Source of the DNA: Nitrospira sp.
Lineage (GTDB): Bacteria; Nitrospirota; Nitrospiria; SBBL01; JAADHI01
Assembly: GCA_027020665.1 (NCBI GenBank)
Contig: JALUVJ010000112.1
Coordinates: 1 to 39,309 of the forward strand
Reading direction: 5' to 3'
Length of the DNA stretch: 39,309 nt
Made by a program: the position numbers and the translations under genes. Under the pieces are notes generated by a model. That model worked only from the letters and a program-made list of their open reading frames with translations. It did no database searches and was not told the origin of the DNA. Positions 38,918 through 39,309 of this stretch are shown here, piece after piece (the stretch's first letter is position 1; each line of letters opens with the position of its first letter).

Positions 38918-38942
38918 AAACAATAAGAATGAATTTTGTCAA
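38913..38942 (-). promoter_or_regulatory. Promoter of the mer operon
   Basis: On the - strand a perfect -35 TTGACA (38937-38942) and a -10 TAATAT (38913-38918) are 18 bases apart. The predicted start near 38906 leaves a 30-base leader before the regulator ATG. Confidence 0.65.
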
Positions 38943-38985
38943 ATCGTAGAGCGCGTCCTAAATACCTATCGCATCAGGTCTGACT

Positions 38986-39111
38986 TTAAAACGAATATCG
39001 AAATCCGAGGGTGAGTGCGGTAGCGGTTTCAATCGGAAGTGCAAAGCTCTGCGGCGGGTTGATGCACAAAAGGATCAACGATAGCCCTGTTGAGATCTTC
39101 CGCGCGGTCAT
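38986..39111 (-). CDS. Short ORF: signal peptide joined to a beta-barrel-like C-terminus
   Basis: 41 residues. ATG 39111 overlaps the stop of the NHL gene as ATGA. The first 24 residues look like a signal peptide (TGLSLILLCINPPQSFA). The rest, ending TALTLGFRYSF, has the alternating pattern and final Phe typical of the last strand of an outer-membrane beta-barrel. It may be an outer-membrane protein gene collapsed by an internal deletion, or a tiny peptide. Low confidence that it is functional. Confidence 0.35.
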   Translation of the reverse strand: MTARKISTGLSLILLCINPPQSFALPIETATALTLGFRYSF

Positions 39112-39309
39112 TTCTGATCTCCCGAAAATTTTTGGATGCGGCGATTGGTCCAATCGACCACATAGATATCGCCCGCTTGATCGACGGCCAGAGCAGTCGG
39201 GCCATCGAATTGACCCTGCTCGTCTCCCTGCTCGCCCCATTGTTTGAGATATTTTCCCGCCGCGTCGAAAACCTGTACGCGGTGGTTGTAAAAATCGGCG
39301 ACATACACC
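39108..39309 (-). CDS. NHL-repeat protein, C-terminal part (cut by window end)
   Basis: The visible 66 residues hold almost two NHL repeats: MYVADFYNHRVQVFDAAGKY and, in the second, TALAVDQAGDIYVVDWTNRR followed by IQKF. NHL repeats form beta-propellers, often secreted. The ATG at 39308 is probably internal, since the repeat pattern runs off the end. It ends in FSGDQK at a TGA overlapping the next ATG. Confidence 0.8.
   Translation of the reverse strand, partial: VYVADFYNHRVQVFDAAGKYLKQWGEQGDEQGQFDGPTALAVDQAGDIYVVDWTNRRIQKFSGDQK

Overview
The window comes from a diderm (Gram-negative-type) bacterium. It carries Kdo and lipid A genes (kdsB, kdsD, an LpxL-type acyltransferase), a TolC/adaptor/RND export system and signal peptides of outer-membrane type. 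Pyrimidine control, however, is by a PyrR attenuator, a device best known from Firmicutes. With this gene mix, moderate G+C and many decayed insertion sequences, an uncultivated deltaproteobacterium-like or Nitrospirota-like lineage is a reasonable guess. That is inference; no marker here settles the taxonomy.

Positions 1-9927 (+ strand) hold envelope and housekeeping genes: kdsB (cut by the window start), pyrG, kdsD, lpxL-like, pgsA and plsY. They are followed by three poorly known genes: a TPR/zinc-ribbon membrane protein whose start looks frameshifted, a DUF4388 protein and a protein ending in an RCK_C-like domain. Positions 20159-9933 (- strand) form one long unit: promoter, PyrR-binding loop and attenuator, then pyrR-pyrB-pyrC-carA-orf60-sppA-carB-greA-SAM hydrolase-small membrane protein. 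The first five pyrimidine genes follow the Gram-positive order, but carA and carB are separated by orf60 and sppA.

Positions 20240-21800 hold a small lipoprotein gene and a pile of at least three different broken insertion sequences. Then come clpX, clpP and tig (- strand, transcribed tig-clpP-clpX) behind a near-consensus promoter, and a tRNA-Leu(UAG). Positions 25240-26078 have no intact gene but contain a decayed FG-GAP-repeat protein.

Positions 26078-34259 are a metal-response island. A SAM methyltransferase diverges from an ArsR-family repressor whose operator covers its own -10 box and whose mRNA appears leaderless. Downstream of arsR lie an MtrA-like/DUF4346 protein rich in cysteine clusters, then a TolC-type protein, a membrane-fusion adaptor, a heavy-metal RND pump and a PII-like protein. 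The MtrA-like gene in this setting is the most novel item in the window.

Positions 34260-39309 contain two small inverted-repeat elements, a secreted glycoside-hydrolase-like protein, and a compact mercury operon (ArsR-type regulator, merT, merP-like, merA) on the - strand. One inverted-repeat element abuts the merA stop codon. The window ends in the C-terminus of an NHL-repeat protein and a short ORF that looks like a collapsed outer-membrane protein gene. All calls rest on reading the sequence and on remembered family motifs; no database search was run.
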